Shown here: positions 6,926 through 16,239 of the stretch, piece after piece
Layout: each line of letters begins with the position of its first letter
Numbering within the stretch: the stretch's first letter is position 1
Assembly: GCF_017497975.1 (NCBI RefSeq)
Contig: NZ_JAGDEL010000005.1
Span: forward strand, 186,001-250,000
Length of the DNA stretch: 64,000 nucleotides
From: Metabacillus bambusae
Lineage (GTDB): Bacteria; Bacillota; Bacilli; Bacillales; Bacillaceae
Direction of reading: 5' to 3'
Notes under the pieces: model-generated
Seen by the model: the letters and a program-made list of their open reading frames with translations, nothing else
Told to the model about the DNA's origin: nothing
The model's database searches: none
Translations under genes and position numbers: made by a program

Positions 6926-7697
6926 TTAACAAGTTCTCTCGAATAAACTCATCCACTACAGCATTAAACTGCTCTGGCTGACATAAATTTGTTGGATCAA
7001 ACGCATTCTTAATAATATGTAATGAACCATCTGGAATTGGTTCTATGACTTCACGCATTTTTTCGATGACTAATGGTTCATCATCTCCTACTATGCCTAG
7101 TACTGGAATTTCTAATTTTGCCAATGCAGGTAGATTATTCAATCCAAAGCATCCCATGAGTTGATTTGTTACTTCTTTGGCCCTTCGATTTTGAATAATG
7201 TCTACAATTTCTTGATGTGCTAGCTCCCAGCGTTCATAGCGTTTAAAAATAGGCATGATCCATTTGGATGGTAACCATACGGAAAAGGCAATAAAGCCTG
7301 CAAATAAAAAAAGTTCAAACTCTTCCCTACTTTTTGGAATGGTATTTGCGTACGTATCAACGAGGATGAGTTTATCTACTAATTGGGGGTGAGTAATTGC
7401 AAGATGTTGCGCAACGATTCCTCCGTATGACACACCGACTAAAGTAATGTTATCAAGATGTAAATCGTGACATAAGGTAAGAATCGACTCACAATGGATG
7501 TCTAAACATTTTGAGGGTAAACAATTTAACGAATCCGATTGCCCACTTCCCTTTAGATCAACAGTAATGGTTTGAAACTCCTGTGAAAAATAGTCTACTT
7601 GAGGCTGAAACATTGTATGAGTTCCTCCAATTCCATGTAAAAAAAGAATCGGATCACCCTTACCGTTCACCTCGTAATATAAACCTTTATTAAACAA
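6870..7697 (-). CDS. Alpha/beta hydrolase lacking the usual catalytic His
   Basis: A 275-residue alpha/beta-fold protein starting at a TTG (7697) behind AGAGGTAGGG. It shows the oxyanion motif LHGIGG (20-25), nucleophile elbow GVSYGG (Ser90) and an acid GDDEPL near 208. The family expects a late GH before the last helix (AGHxxNLExPxxF); here it reads NAFDPTNLCQPEQF, with Asp in the His position. The last ~20 residues (LLRVPVTTRILSKMDSL...) are encoded by repeat copy C and look unrelated to the fold. Either the enzyme is inactive or another residue serves. Substrate unknown. Confidence 0.75.
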   Translation of the reverse strand: MFNKGLYYEVNGKGDPILFLHGIGGTHTMFQPQVDYFSQEFQTITVDLKGSGQSDSLNCLPSKCLDIHCESILTLCHDLHLDNITLVGVSYGGIVAQHLAITHPQLVDKLILVDTYANTIPKSREEFELFLFAGFIAFSVWLPSKWIMPIFKRYERWELAHQEIVDIIQNRRAKEVTNQLMGCFGLNNLPALAKLEIPVLGIVGDDEPLVIEKMREVIEPIPDGSLHIIKNAFDPTNLCQPEQFNAVVDEFIRENLLRVPVTTRILSKMDSLVNG

Positions 7698-8102
7698 GCT
7701 TATCCCTACCTCTTATGAAAATTTAGATGAAATAAAAGAACGGTTTTCCGCTATCTTCTAAAACCACCACAACGTTTACCATTATATAACAACCATTACT
7801 TTAAGACCATAAAAATGCCTATAATTAACATAACGCATTTCGTTATACCTAATAAAAAAATACCATACAGCATTATTTAATGACTACTGGGCTTATTTTG
7901 GTACGGGCGGTGACAAGCTAAAAAAATGAGTAGTCTTGAACCTCTTTTAGACTTTCAAAAATATACTTCGGATCTATGTTTTTGAAAAGTAGCTCAATTC
8001 TACATTTATAAATATAATAGTATTTGAGAAGAAGACTACTAGAATTTAATTTTTTCAACATTTCACATATATTTAAATGAACAATACAGGAGGCTATTAC
8101 AT
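7698..8102. other. Divergent intergenic region
   Basis: Separates the leftward hydrolase from rightward D-cysteine desulfhydrase and must hold both promoters. It contains a degenerate copy of the dispersed palindrome (CGGGCGGTGACAAGC, about 7904-7918). No convincing regulator site was seen. Confidence 0.4.
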
Positions 8103-9104
8103 ATGAATTTAGCTCAATTTCCTAAACGAAGATACACATCATCCTATACACCTATCGAGAAATTAGACAATTTATCTGAAGTTCTTGGCGGCCCTACGAT
8201 TTATCTAAAACGAGATGATTTACTTGGGCTAACGGTTGGCGGAAATAAAACGAGAAAATTAGAGTTTCTTGTTGCCGATGCACTGAAAAAAGGTGCAGAT
8301 ACTTTAATTACATGTGGAGGCATTCAATCAAATCATTGTCGCTTAACACTAGCCGCTGCAGTGAAAGAGAAGATGAAGTGCATTCTTGTCTTGGAAGAGG
8401 GTATGACAAAAAGCTCTGAGCCTGATTTTAACGGTAACTATTTTCTTTATCATTTACTAGGCGCTGAAAATATCAAGGTTGTCCCGAATGGAACAGACTT
8501 GATGAAAGAAATGCAGCAAGTAGCAAAAGAAGTAGAAGGGAAGGGACATCACCCTTACATCATTCCAGTTGGTGGATCTACTGCCATTGGGGCAACAGGA
8601 TATGCCGCTTGCTCCCAGGAGATTTTAGCACAGTCATTTGATCAAGGAATAAATATAAAGTCGGTCGTTTGTGTAAGCGGCAGTGGCGGAATGCATGCAG
8701 GTTTGATCACTGGATTTGATGGAAGTCAAAGTAATATACCTGTAATAGGAATAAACGTAAGCAGAGGAAAAACAGAACAAGAAGAAAAAGTGTACCAGCT
8801 TGTGAAAGAAACATCGGCACATATCGGAATTTCACATTCCATCCCCCGTGAGGCAGTTACTTGCTTTGATGAATATGTCGGACCTGGCTATGCTTTACCT
8901 ACCCCTGAAATGGTAGAAGCTGTCCAGTTAATGGCAAAAACAGAAGGAATTTTACTCGATCCAGTGTACACGGGTAAAGCTGCAGCAGGACTTATTGATC
9001 TCATCCGTAATGGCTACTTTAAACGCGATGATCACATTTTATTTATACACTCTGGAGGATCACCTGCTTTATATGCAAATACCTCTCTTTTTATTAAATA
9101 CTAG
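8103..9104 (+). CDS. dcyD: D-cysteine desulfhydrase / ACC deaminase family PLP enzyme
   Basis: A 333-residue fold-type II PLP enzyme with AGGAGG 8 bases before the ATG. The PLP lysine lies in TVGGNKTRKLEF (Lys49), followed by CGGIQSNHCR and a phosphate-binding loop SGSGGMHAG. The match to DcyD (D-cysteine to pyruvate, sulfide and ammonia) is better than to plant-type ACC deaminase, though the two reactions are hard to separate by eye. It is cytosolic and monocistronic here, with no cystine transporter gene beside it. Role: D-cysteine detoxification or use as sulfur source. Confidence 0.8.
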   Translation: MNLAQFPKRRYTSSYTPIEKLDNLSEVLGGPTIYLKRDDLLGLTVGGNKTRKLEFLVADALKKGADTLITCGGIQSNHCRLTLAAAVKEKMKCILVLEEGMTKSSEPDFNGNYFLYHLLGAENIKVVPNGTDLMKEMQQVAKEVEGKGHHPYIIPVGGSTAIGATGYAACSQEILAQSFDQGINIKSVVCVSGSGGMHAGLITGFDGSQSNIPVIGINVSRGKTEQEEKVYQLVKETSAHIGISHSIPREAVTCFDEYVGPGYALPTPEMVEAVQLMAKTEGILLDPVYTGKAAAGLIDLIRNGYFKRDDHILFIHSGGSPALYANTSLFIKY

Positions 9105-9513
9105 AGCAACCTATTATGAAATGATCTTTGCATTTAAATTGTTACACAAAGATTTGACAAAATTCAGATGGCGAATGTTCCACCAAAACCAAACTCGTTT
9201 GTAACCTGATACAATAAACATAGTTGTTTTTTGTGGAAGTCTCCAGAATTATACAATACAAGGTCATTACTCTTGTAAAATTATGGACAGGGAATACAGT
9301 CAACTTTGGGCAATTTTAAGTTGTCAAAATAATTTCTCATAGTTTGCGTGGTATAAAAATATGGGAACAGTTCGACGCTTACATGTTAATCACAAAGAAA
9401 GGACAATCACACATTGAGTGAATGGCACGCTTTGTGAACACTAAAATAGTTATATGAAAAATTTGTAGAACAAATTTTTTCGGGTGGTGACAGTGGCACT
9501 CAAAACCCTTACT
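9105..9513. other. Intergenic, one repeat motif
   Basis: No gene recognised. A variant of the dispersed motif, CGGGTGGTGACAGTGGCAC, sits at 9481-9499 just beyond the stop of the TPR gene. Confidence 0.45.
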
Positions 9514-11328
9514 TCACAGCCCAAACCGCTTAACAAAATACTCAACAATGTTTAGCAGTTGAGAAAGCAGTTCCTTTACTTCCACTTCGTTTATCGATAT
9601 ATACTCTTCCAGTGCATCGTAGTGGAGGGAGCTGTTGGCCATGGTACGTATGTTATACATTTGATCATTTATTTTTTTGGGATAGCGCCTCTTTTTCTTT
9701 GTCTCCTCTATTAGATGATGCAATGTTTTTCTTCTGTCACCATTCAACAGGTTTATTCCAATTTTCAAACTGCTTTCTTGTAAAATAACCTCAAGTGTAA
9801 GGCGCATTGGAACCATCGATAAATGGGCCTTATCCTCGAGAGTATCAAAGATGTCATTAAAATGAGCAGTTAATAGTTTCTTTACCTTTTCAGACCTTAC
9901 TTGTCCTAGTATCTCATGTAATTTCTCTTCTGATGAATCATCTAATTTTTTTACTACTTGTACTTCATTTTTCTTTTCCCCTCCAAAGGTTATTGCCCCA
10001 TTAGCAATACCTTGAGGTTTTACTGCATCAAACACATCTCCCCATATAGCCATATACATTTCCTGCTTTTCCTTGAAAACCAGCTCATTTTTCGTTTCAT
10101 ACGGATCTGGAACATTGTTTTCGAGATTATATAAAATAACGGAAACATCGCCATATAATTGGGAATTCCCTACAAAGGATTGATATTCTTCATATAGAAA
10201 TGACTCCATCTCAAAACGACCTAGGCTGTCATATTCCTCTTGTTGTCTGTACTCCCATTCGTCCTCTTCCTGGTCCAGTTCTTCATCTGATTTTTCATTG
10301 ATTAAATATTTCTTTGCAAAGCCTGTAAATAAGTCCAGAAATTCATCCCTATTTTCTTTATGAATTTCAACAAGGGATACCGAAACTAGCTGATTGTTTA
10401 AGTTGTCGAAAGCCACTTCCTTCGGCTCGTTAAATTGCCCCTCATAATAATGCTCCTGTTCCAACTGTTCGATGTGCAGATCTTTAAAAGAAGTTAATTC
10501 TGGTACCTCATCGTCATATGACAATTCGAGGAGTGTTCCATAAAATTCTTTCACAAATGGTGTAAAGCTTCCTTTATTTATCGTAATTTCAAAAAGATTA
10601 GTTTGAAGAGATTCGTCTATTGTGAAAATTTCTTTTAAAAACTGATAATCTACCATCTCAATTTTCTCTTTATCCTTACGTTCTAGATCAAGTGAAACAG
10701 GTACCTTATAAGGCAGATAAAACTGGAATGTAAAGTCCTTAGGTATTTCATCAAAATGGACCATATCATCATCAATTTCAAAGTGAATCTCGTATTCTTC
10801 ATTATCTATGTAACCTTTCCACAGCTTTTTACTGCGAGTCAGGTGAAGTATTTTCGAAAGCTCCTTGCTGTAATACTCGTTCGTATTGGAGAGAAGATAC
10901 TCAATAAGATGTAGCAAACCACCAGCAACATCCATTCCACTTTCCAGGTACATCTTCCCTAGATTAAAGGATAAGTCTGGATTTCCAGAAAAATTTTCTA
11001 CTGCTTGTTCCAGCTTAGCGATAGCATCATTAACGTCACCCGCTTTATATGCGTTTAACCCTTCCCTTGTGAGATCTATCGCAACTTTTGCAGGACCGAA
11101 ATAATACAACTCATTTTGCTGGATCAAAGCAGGCTTTAACTCATCTCTTTTTCTCCTCTCATCCTTCTTCTTTTGTTCTTTATCTTCTTTTATCCCATCA
11201 AAATCCAACCTAAATTTCGGTTTCGGCCGTTCTATGATCCCCTTTTTCACCTTATAAAACTGCATTGCACTTTCTTCCATGTTATGTAAGTAACCCTTAA
11301 GTTCTTGAATACTCCAATTCCGGTTCAC
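9514..11328 (-). CDS. Large TPR protein with HEPN-like C-terminus, unknown function
   Basis: A 604-residue soluble protein from a GTG at 11328. Residues ~40-65 are strongly charged (EDKEQKKKDERRKRDE). Residues ~80-150 look like two or three TPR helices (EGLNAYKAGDVNDAIAKLEQAVENFSGNPDLSFNLG, shown here only in part as NPDLSFNLGKMYLESG). The middle is acidic and beta-rich. Residues ~520-600 are helical and resemble DUF4145/HEPN-type domains (LGDR-like loop, then SSLHYD and SINEVEVKELLSQLL). Such tails occur in proteins of phage defence and restriction systems, but this comparison is by eye. It stands beside the ComK-like and DndB-like genes with the same orientation. Confidence 0.5.
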   Translation of the reverse strand: MNRNWSIQELKGYLHNMEESAMQFYKVKKGIIERPKPKFRLDFDGIKEDKEQKKKDERRKRDELKPALIQQNELYYFGPAKVAIDLTREGLNAYKAGDVNDAIAKLEQAVENFSGNPDLSFNLGKMYLESGMDVAGGLLHLIEYLLSNTNEYYSKELSKILHLTRSKKLWKGYIDNEEYEIHFEIDDDMVHFDEIPKDFTFQFYLPYKVPVSLDLERKDKEKIEMVDYQFLKEIFTIDESLQTNLFEITINKGSFTPFVKEFYGTLLELSYDDEVPELTSFKDLHIEQLEQEHYYEGQFNEPKEVAFDNLNNQLVSVSLVEIHKENRDEFLDLFTGFAKKYLINEKSDEELDQEEDEWEYRQQEEYDSLGRFEMESFLYEEYQSFVGNSQLYGDVSVILYNLENNVPDPYETKNELVFKEKQEMYMAIWGDVFDAVKPQGIANGAITFGGEKKNEVQVVKKLDDSSEEKLHEILGQVRSEKVKKLLTAHFNDIFDTLEDKAHLSMVPMRLTLEVILQESSLKIGINLLNGDRRKTLHHLIEETKKKRRYPKKINDQMYNIRTMANSSLHYDALEEYISINEVEVKELLSQLLNIVEYFVKRFGL

Positions 11329-11410
11329 TTTCCCATCACCCTTATTTTTTTACTATCATTTTACCATGTATGTTCTAATGGCTCACAACATCTTCTTGCA
11401 TATTATGGGA

Positions 11411-11579
11411 AAGCATGGGGACGGTCCTCATGCTTCCCTCTTTGCCTCAAATGTAGGTGTAAAACAGATTCAATATTTCTCAGGTGGTGAATATACAAAA
11501 TCTTAATAAAACCCTAGCGTAGCCTGAAACCACACCCAGAACATTTGTTTGAATAATGCGCATGGACTGTCCCCATGCT
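11411..11579. repeat. Two degenerate GGGGACNGTCC palindromes
   Basis: At 11411-11435 the 25-base sequence has arms AAGCATG and CATGCTT around a GGGGACGGTCCTC core. At 11559-11579 a similar GCATGG...CCCCATGC palindrome holds GGACTGTCCCC. These are diverged relatives of the element clustered at 42-54 kb. They lie between the TPR gene and the ComK-like gene. Confidence 0.5.
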
Positions 11580-11619
11580 TCACTCATAATTCTGGTTGTG
11601 ATATGCACCTAAAACAGTT

Positions 11620-12207
11620 TTATCGATCAATTTGATCATCATAAGTATTCCTTCCTGACGTATAAAGACTAGCTTTCTCAGCTACAACATTCATTTTATA
11701 AAGATCTGTCGCCTGTTCTTGTCGTATATCGTATGTACTAATAAGACGAGCACCCTTATTTAACTTGTCCTCCAAGACTACCCTATTAATCTCCAATTTT
11801 AACTTTTTCTGATTCGAGAAGATGATAATTGAATGGTTTCCTTTTGGTACTATGTCTATCACATGCTTATAGGCAAGCCAAATGCAATTTGTGTTCTTTG
11901 GTGAGCATAATGGCACCATACAATATTTATTTACTTCACTTATAATGACAGGAAGCATCCGTTGTCCTTTTAATATTTTTTGTGCTGAATTGATTCTACC
12001 TGATAGGTCACTTCCATAATAATCACAGCTGTCTTCAACAATGTCCAATGGGCTTCTGCTCACATTTTCAACCTTGTACTTTTCGAAGACAGTACTATGT
12101 AGCTCAGCAAGTTTCGTATATTTCGGAATAAGGGCCATTGTGTTTTCATTGATAATGTGCAATTTCTCTTCCTTGACCTGATGGCTTTTGTTTTGATTAT
12201 TATTCAT
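11620..12207 (-). CDS. comK: ComK-family competence transcription factor
   Basis: 195 residues from the ATG at 12207 (GAGGAGGAG upstream; an in-frame GTG three codons earlier is less likely). It carries the ComK pattern DSCDYYGSDLSGR, then P-V/I-x-I, a PLCSP...NCIWLAYKHV block and TIIFSN-like SIIIFSNQKKLKLE, in the same order as B. subtilis ComK (192 aa). ComK binds paired AT-boxes and switches on DNA-uptake genes. Bacilli often have two paralogues, so this may be a secondary ComK. The window holds a good ComK-box candidate before ssbB. A sigma-A-like promoter lies upstream. No comS or mecA target motif was identified. Confidence 0.8.
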   Translation of the reverse strand: MNNNQNKSHQVKEEKLHIINENTMALIPKYTKLAELHSTVFEKYKVENVSRSPLDIVEDSCDYYGSDLSGRINSAQKILKGQRMLPVIISEVNKYCMVPLCSPKNTNCIWLAYKHVIDIVPKGNHSIIIFSNQKKLKLEINRVVLEDKLNKGARLISTYDIRQEQATDLYKMNVVAEKASLYTSGRNTYDDQIDR

Positions 12208-12262
12208 GTTTAACACTCCTCCTCAATATGTTTAAGTCTTTCAATTTTTGAAGGAGTTGGAT

Positions 12263-12291
12263 ATAATACCAAGTAAGGTTGGTTAATCCAA
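12263..12291 (-). promoter_or_regulatory. Sigma-A-like promoter of the comK-like gene
   Basis: On the minus strand TTGGAT (12291-12286), a 17-base spacer and TATTAT (12268-12263). The -35 and the region beyond the -10 form an inverted repeat GTTGGAT...ATCCAAC, a possible operator. Confidence 0.55.
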
Positions 12292-12301
12292 CTCGCCTAA
12301 G

Positions 12302-12341
12302 TCCTTAAGCACGGCTCCTGTCAAAGTTTAGTGCTTAAGGA
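12302..12341. terminator. Hairpin between DndB-like pair and comK-like gene
   Basis: Perfect 11-bp arms TCCTTAAGCAC / GTGCTTAAGGA around an 18-base loop. There is no T-run on the minus strand, where a terminator would act on the DndB-like genes; on the plus strand ATTTTAC follows. It may be an attenuator or mRNA end. Confidence 0.45.
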
Positions 12342-12365
12342 TTTTACATTTCTTTGTTATCCCAT

Positions 12366-13367
12366 TCAACCACCTCCTTTAATATGAAGTTGGTTGTACC
12401 AGTTTACCAGCTGTTTTATGGCTGCAGGTTCATTCTTTATAAAATACAGGTCTGAGCCTTTTCGATACGCTCCTTTAAACTCCTCCCAGCATTTGTTGCT
12501 TGTTGACCAATCCACATGTGAAAGTTGTTTCATTTTCATCATCATTAATGACGTACGTTCTTCCAACGTTTTATGGATGATTCCCTCATTTGCATAATAG
12601 GCAAGGCTAATAATTATTGGAAAGCTCGCCAGCATTGTTTTATGATAGTTTCCAATATCTCTAGGCTTCTGCCATTTAAATAGCTCATAGATCCAAGCAT
12701 TTATCAGGTGAATATATTCTTCTTCTGTTAAAGGATAGCTTTTGCTACTCTCTTTTTTCACAACAAGGTGATGCCCTTCCATAAAAACATTTACAATTTG
12801 CCGAAGCTGTGAGAGTGATAAGAATTTCGTATTGGTTGGGCGAATAATTGCCCGTTTTTCAGTATCAATTCCCGCTTCCTTAAGCATCGTATTTGTTTCC
12901 AGTAGCTTGTTTGTTATGTGATTATCCATATGTCTAGAGTCATACTCAATTAATTTTGATAGGGCAACCTTCTTCCCCTTCGTATTAAAGTCAATGTAGA
13001 GTTGATCACATTCTTCATCTGAAAATTCGTGAAATACTTGGATACCAATGGACGAATTCTCAAAATAAACAGCCGTTTTTGTATTCCTTTCATCCTTATC
13101 TGTTTGTTTGTTCTGTAAAGATTGAAAAAGAGAATAAATGGCACGAACTCTTGTTGACCCATCTATCATTTGTAATTTTCCATCCTTGGTTTTATTTGCA
13201 ACAAGCATTGGTAAAAATGCTTGTTGCTTATCAATTCCGTTTAAAATATATTTTCTTAACGCTTGTATATGCTCTTTAATGGAGGCCCTAAGGATAATGT
13301 GATCTTCCTCAAACTGTTTTGCTAGGTAAGAGAGTGTCATATATTCAATGGTTGGTTTAATGTCCAA
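12366..13367 (-). CDS. DndB-like DGQHR-family protein 2
   Basis: A 333-residue protein starting at TTG (13367) behind GAGGTG inside the end of the upstream DndB-like gene; the two frames overlap by 11 bases, so translation is probably coupled. It has LQMIDGSTRVRAI in place of the canonical DGQHR signature and DFNTKGKKVALSKLIEYDSR, the second conserved block of the family. DndB represses and tunes DNA phosphorothioation in dnd systems, but other members occur without dnd genes. The altered signature suggests divergence from its partner. Function inferred only at family level. Confidence 0.65.
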   Translation of the reverse strand: MDIKPTIEYMTLSYLAKQFEEDHIILRASIKEHIQALRKYILNGIDKQQAFLPMLVANKTKDGKLQMIDGSTRVRAIYSLFQSLQNKQTDKDERNTKTAVYFENSSIGIQVFHEFSDEECDQLYIDFNTKGKKVALSKLIEYDSRHMDNHITNKLLETNTMLKEAGIDTEKRAIIRPTNTKFLSLSQLRQIVNVFMEGHHLVVKKESSKSYPLTEEEYIHLINAWIYELFKWQKPRDIGNYHKTMLASFPIIISLAYYANEGIIHKTLEERTSLMMMKMKQLSHVDWSTSNKCWEEFKGAYRKGSDLYFIKNEPAAIKQLVNWYNQLHIKGGG

Positions 13368-14463
13368 TACTTTTCACCTCTCGACTTGTAAGATAAGCAC
13401 TAAATTCAGTTGTTAATTTAAGAATTGATTGCTGTGTAGAATGATTTAGCATCCTTTTTTTCCTTGAATCATAAAAGGCAAGAAAAAGGGCATCATCGTG
13501 CCTCCATGATGTACCTGTTTTAAGTTTCTTCAATTCATCTATCGCTTGTAAATAGGTAAGTCCACGCTTTGAAACTGACAAATACACTGTATTAGCAAGT
13601 GCAATTTGAATACCTGAAAGACCACATACATATTTAAATCGATTACCACCTTGACTTGGAAAAAGTTCTGACCATGTTTTGAAAAACTTATAAGAAATCG
13701 ATTCCATCTCTTCCTTTTGACAATATTTAAGCTTCGGACTTCCTTCCTTATGTGTTAAAACCCCTTCAAATAATGCTAATAAACAACGTCTCATAATAAC
13801 GAGTGAAGTCATAGCCGTATTATGGACCGTTAAACGAGATAACGATGTTTCAATCTCCAACTGTGATTGTAATTTATGAGCAATATGTCTAGCCAGGATG
13901 ACATATTCCTCACGTTGCTCGTACTTCATGATCAGCCCACTATGTGCATTTTTTCGTTCTGTATTAATATCTGTGAAAAGCTGCCGTTCCTCTTGTGTCG
14001 TTAAATCTAAGTAGATTTGCATCGTGATGGGGAAGGATTCTAATTTCTTGATTGCCTTTTCAATATGACTAATCTCTTGTTGTTTATTAGAAGGCATTTC
14101 TTCAAGTGCTTCTTTCTTTACATGAAGGTGCCTAAGTGCTGAAACGAGACTTGTTGAGCGATGCTGACCATCAAGGATCGCCAGCTTCGCGCCAGGTTTA
14201 ATCTCCCAATTGTCACCAACCTTTTCAATACAACCCCTAGCTGAATAAACAAACGGAGAGAAATAAAATGTACTTTCGTGTACAGTATTTAATATATATT
14301 CTTTTATGACGTTCCTTCTTCTATGATCAAGTTCCCTTTGTACATAGGGGTCAACTTCAAAAATACTCTCTAAATACTTAAATGGCATCTCAGTTATTAG
14401 CAATTCATGACCAAACTGCTCAAAATAATGACCATTAAGCTTAGTTCTTAAATCCTCATTCAT
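13357..14463 (-). CDS. DndB-like DGQHR-family protein 1
   Basis: A 368-residue protein with AAGGAGTG before the ATG at 14463. It carries the canonical LAILDGQHRSTSL motif (~residues 94-106) and DINTERKNAHSGLIMKYEQR (~163-182), both typical of DndB/DGQHR proteins. The RRR-rich segment around residue 48 may contact nucleic acid. It leads a two-gene unit with a second family member. No dndA, C, D, E or ssp/pbe genes are seen within the window, so a role in phosphorothioation is not supported by context. It may be an orphan regulator or part of an uncharacterised defence pair. Confidence 0.7.
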   Translation of the reverse strand: MNEDLRTKLNGHYFEQFGHELLITEMPFKYLESIFEVDPYVQRELDHRRRNVIKEYILNTVHESTFYFSPFVYSARGCIEKVGDNWEIKPGAKLAILDGQHRSTSLVSALRHLHVKKEALEEMPSNKQQEISHIEKAIKKLESFPITMQIYLDLTTQEERQLFTDINTERKNAHSGLIMKYEQREEYVILARHIAHKLQSQLEIETSLSRLTVHNTAMTSLVIMRRCLLALFEGVLTHKEGSPKLKYCQKEEMESISYKFFKTWSELFPSQGGNRFKYVCGLSGIQIALANTVYLSVSKRGLTYLQAIDELKKLKTGTSWRHDDALFLAFYDSRKKRMLNHSTQQSILKLTTEFSAYLTSREVKSIGH

Positions 14464-14703
14464 TGTTTTATCACTCCTTGTCCTTTTTCATTATAATCCA
14501 TTCTACCTAGCCTAAATGTTATTTTAATGTAAATTATGTAAAAGATTGTAATATTACGTTGTCATTTGTTATTCCTTGCCGATATATGTTAAAAAGAGAA
14601 AATTGTTCAAATATACATCATCTGAACATATCCCTTTTTCAAATCCTTGACTATTCGTTTATAACATGTTAATAAGTAGTCGTTCTGTGATGTATCTAAG
14701 TTC

Positions 14704-15075
14704 TCACTTTATTTGATTTTGATATGTATTTAACGACACAATTACACCTGGTTCTTTCATTTGTCTATTACTAGTGTGAAAAGCCCCTACTGGACTCCAA
14801 TAGGGGCTTTTCTCATTTACTTCTACAATTCGTATCAAACGTTTATTTAAACTTCTATCAAGATTCGAGAATACTACTTTGTTGTGATTGGATCTCACAA
14901 CAAATACAACGTCGTCAGGACCTGTGCTTACAATGATCCTCTGTTATGTCTGACATTGTTAGTATAAAATGAAAACCTTCAAAGGCTAATAGCGTTTTAC
15001 CAAAGTATTTCCTATGAGTAAGCTTTACCATCAACAATGACGAGTGGCATCTGATGTTCTTCCCGCTCTAGATCA
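14704..15075 (-). pseudogene. Frameshifted remnant of small genes
   Basis: Three overlapping frames on the minus strand look like pieces of older coding sequence: EEHQMPLVIVDGKAYS then a stop, GKTLLAFEGFHFILTMSD in another frame, and STGPDDVVFVVRSNHNK in a third, ending at 14704. The VDGK-Y...FEGF pattern resembles small Bacillus proteins of unknown function. No single intact start-to-stop gene with a ribosome site is present. Confidence 0.35.
14778..14812. terminator. Bidirectional hairpin
   Basis: Perfect 12-bp arms GAAAAGCCCCTA / TAGGGGCTTTTC with an 11-base loop. Each strand ends in CTTTTC, giving a plausible bidirectional terminator inside the decayed region. Confidence 0.55.
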
Positions 15076-15490
15076 GTGTCTATAAGTACTTCGACATATG
15101 TCAATGATATGTTAGATCGTTTTGCTATGTATCTTCTCAACTCTTACGAATTGTTTTGCTATACCACACTGCGCTTTGTTTCTGATCACTATTCAAATCA
15201 CCAAAAACAGCAAATTTATAACCGGATATTGTACCACTTCTATTGCTTCTATTTTTCACAATATATCAGAATATGCATTAGGGTTGTCGAATCATAACAC
15301 CATTCTTCCGATAGTCTCAACTCCACGATAAAGTCATACTCAAAAAAGTATATATTCTGCCATTGGAATGATCTTAAGTGTTCTTCACAAAGCCATGTTC
15401 ACATTCAATTTGAAATTTATGTCGTAGTATAAGCCAATAATCGTAATCAATAATATATCTTAAACATAATCTTCAATAATAGATTGAACT
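15076..15490. other. No intact gene; scattered short frames
   Basis: Part of the decayed zone. Short frames on both strands have no ribosome site or recognisable family; probably more of the eroded genes on either side. Confidence 0.4.
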
Positions 15491-16222
15491 TCAGGTAGAC
15501 GAATTACCAAGGTTTAATTTTTTACGGATAAATGCAATACAAAACAGTATTATTGGCACGATTAATTGTAGTGGCACGAATAAATAGGGAATAAAATAAC
15601 CATATGCAATTTTCAAATATTCAACAAAATTTGTTGCAATTAATAATGATAATGGAGTAATAATGGTCCCCAAACCGAGTAGTACCGATTTATTTTGATT
15701 TAACTTAAATAATTGGGAGATTGCAACAGCAGCACCAAATATACAACCCCCAACTTATAAAAATACCCCTGATACCATCACTAAAATAACCAATGCATCA
15801 AATCTTTCAAGGAAGTCTGCAATAGAAACCATCTAAGTAGCTGTTAAAAAAGGAAACCAATTATCACCATAAATTTCTGGACCTAAGACAGATAAAATCA
15901 AAATTGAATTAATTGTAAGTATTAACCCACCGACTAAAATTACAGTCATGCCTACCTTTCTGATTATTTGTTTGTTATTTAAATAAGGAATAAACATCAT
16001 AATGATAATCGTTTCTCCAAAAGGAAAGTTTATAATACCAGGATATACCTCTTTCAAAATTGGCTTTAATCCATTCCCCATTATAGGGGTAAGGTTATTT
16101 AGATTAAAATCTTCCACACTTAATAATAAAATCCAAAGAACAATCAAAGATATAATGTATATTGGAAATACCATTTCTCCCATTCTTACAAATGCCTCAA
16201 CTCCACCACCAATGATGGACAC
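15491..16222 (-). pseudogene. GerAB-family spore germination permease, fragment
   Basis: A single frame with two internal stop codons (TAG after FPFLTAT, and TAA after VSGVFL) that otherwise reads continuously. The first 129 codons (GEMVFPIYIISLIVLWILLL, then GIINFPFGETIIIMMFIPYLNN) and the last 60 match the middle and end of GerAB/GerKB-type germinant-sensing permeases (APC-like, ~360 residues). The N-terminal ~150 residues are missing. At its 5' end the sequence changes abruptly into a yifB remnant. No gerA or gerC partner is present. Dead gene. Confidence 0.75.
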
Positions 16223-16239
16223 AGCAGAAGCAGAATGGA

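Noticed and set aside
13357-14463. Full DNA phosphorothioation (dnd) locus
   Set aside because: Only DndB-like genes are present; no cysteine desulfurase, DndC, DndD or DndE homologue is seen within the window.
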